A DNA stretch of 64,000 bases, taken from Buttiauxella selenatireducens. Its GTDB lineage: Bacteria > Pseudomonadota > Gammaproteobacteria > Enterobacterales > Enterobacteriaceae. Below are positions 63,981-64,000 of this stretch, in pieces. The stretch spans positions 1,736,001 through 1,800,000 of the forward strand of contig NZ_CP133838.1 of NCBI RefSeq assembly GCF_031432975.1, read 5' to 3'. The notes under the pieces were generated by a model, which saw nothing but the letters and a program-made list of their open reading frames with translations, did no database searches and was not told where the DNA came from. The stretch's first letter is position 1. Each line of letters opens with the position of its first letter. The position numbers and the translations under genes were made by a program.

Positions 63981-64000
63981 TACGATTTTCATATTCTGAG

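Overview
This window is chromosomal DNA from a member of the Enterobacteriaceae. The gene order follows the E. coli / Salmonella backbone: the end of the colanic acid cluster, galF, an O-antigen cluster, gnd, wzz, the his operon on the minus strand, yeeZ-yeeY, plaP-sbcB-dacD-sbmC-yeeA-tmaR, then a complete-order Salmonella-type cbi/cob operon, and finally acuI on the minus strand. Protein similarity to E. coli and Salmonella is high but not that of either species. A genus such as Buttiauxella, Kluyvera or a relative is plausible, but it cannot be fixed from the sequence alone.

Layout. (1) Bases 1-10265 carry colanic acid genes: the last codons of wcaI, manC, manB, wcaJ, wzxC, wcaK, wcaL and wcaM. 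Two related 36-37-bp tandem repeat blocks, in opposite orientation, sit before wcaJ and after wzxC. (2) Bases 10266-23100 carry galF, a JUMPstart/ops leader, rmlB-rmlD-rmlA without rmlC, an AT-rich block (wzx, three GT2 glycosyltransferases, wzy), gnd and wzz. This is a small Wzx/Wzy-type O-antigen locus; ugd is absent from its usual place. (3) Bases 23115-30465 are hisIFAHBCDGL with an attenuator and a six-histidine leader peptide, read leftwards. (4) Bases 30594-32377 are yeeZ and yeeY. (5) Bases 32514-36765 are a second AT-rich island not found at this junction in E. coli: a DPM-like GT2 with C-terminal membrane helices, a SAM methyltransferase, a UPF0104-like membrane protein and a large GT-C-like membrane enzyme. 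It looks like a lipid-linked glycan-modification module. (6) Bases 36978-39847 hold a GABA-type aminotransferase beside the putrescine importer plaP, with a possible 20-residue leader ORF overlapping the plaP start. (7) sbcB, dacD (TTG start), sbmC (LexA-like box), yeeA and tmaR follow. (8) Bases 45590-62418 are a cobalamin riboswitch and cbiABCDETFGHJKLMNQOP-cobUST. The one apparent lesion is a single-base frameshift near the start of cbiH. (9) Bases 62511-62870 are a gene-free, highly palindromic stretch, followed by acuI.

Function. The left third makes cell-surface polysaccharides: GDP-sugar supply (manB/manC), undecaprenyl-phosphate priming (wcaJ), flipping (wzxC, wzx), polymerisation (wzy) and chain-length control (wzz). 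The middle makes histidine. The right third imports cobalt (cbiMNQO), builds the corrin ring anaerobically from precorrin-2 and attaches the lower ligand (cobUST), under control of the riboswitch. The most notable items are the 32.5-36.8 kb glycan island, the plaP leader ORF, the cbiH frameshift, the missing rmlC, the inverted repeat blocks around wcaJ-wzxC, the long-range inverted repeat around the riboswitch and the structured element before acuI.
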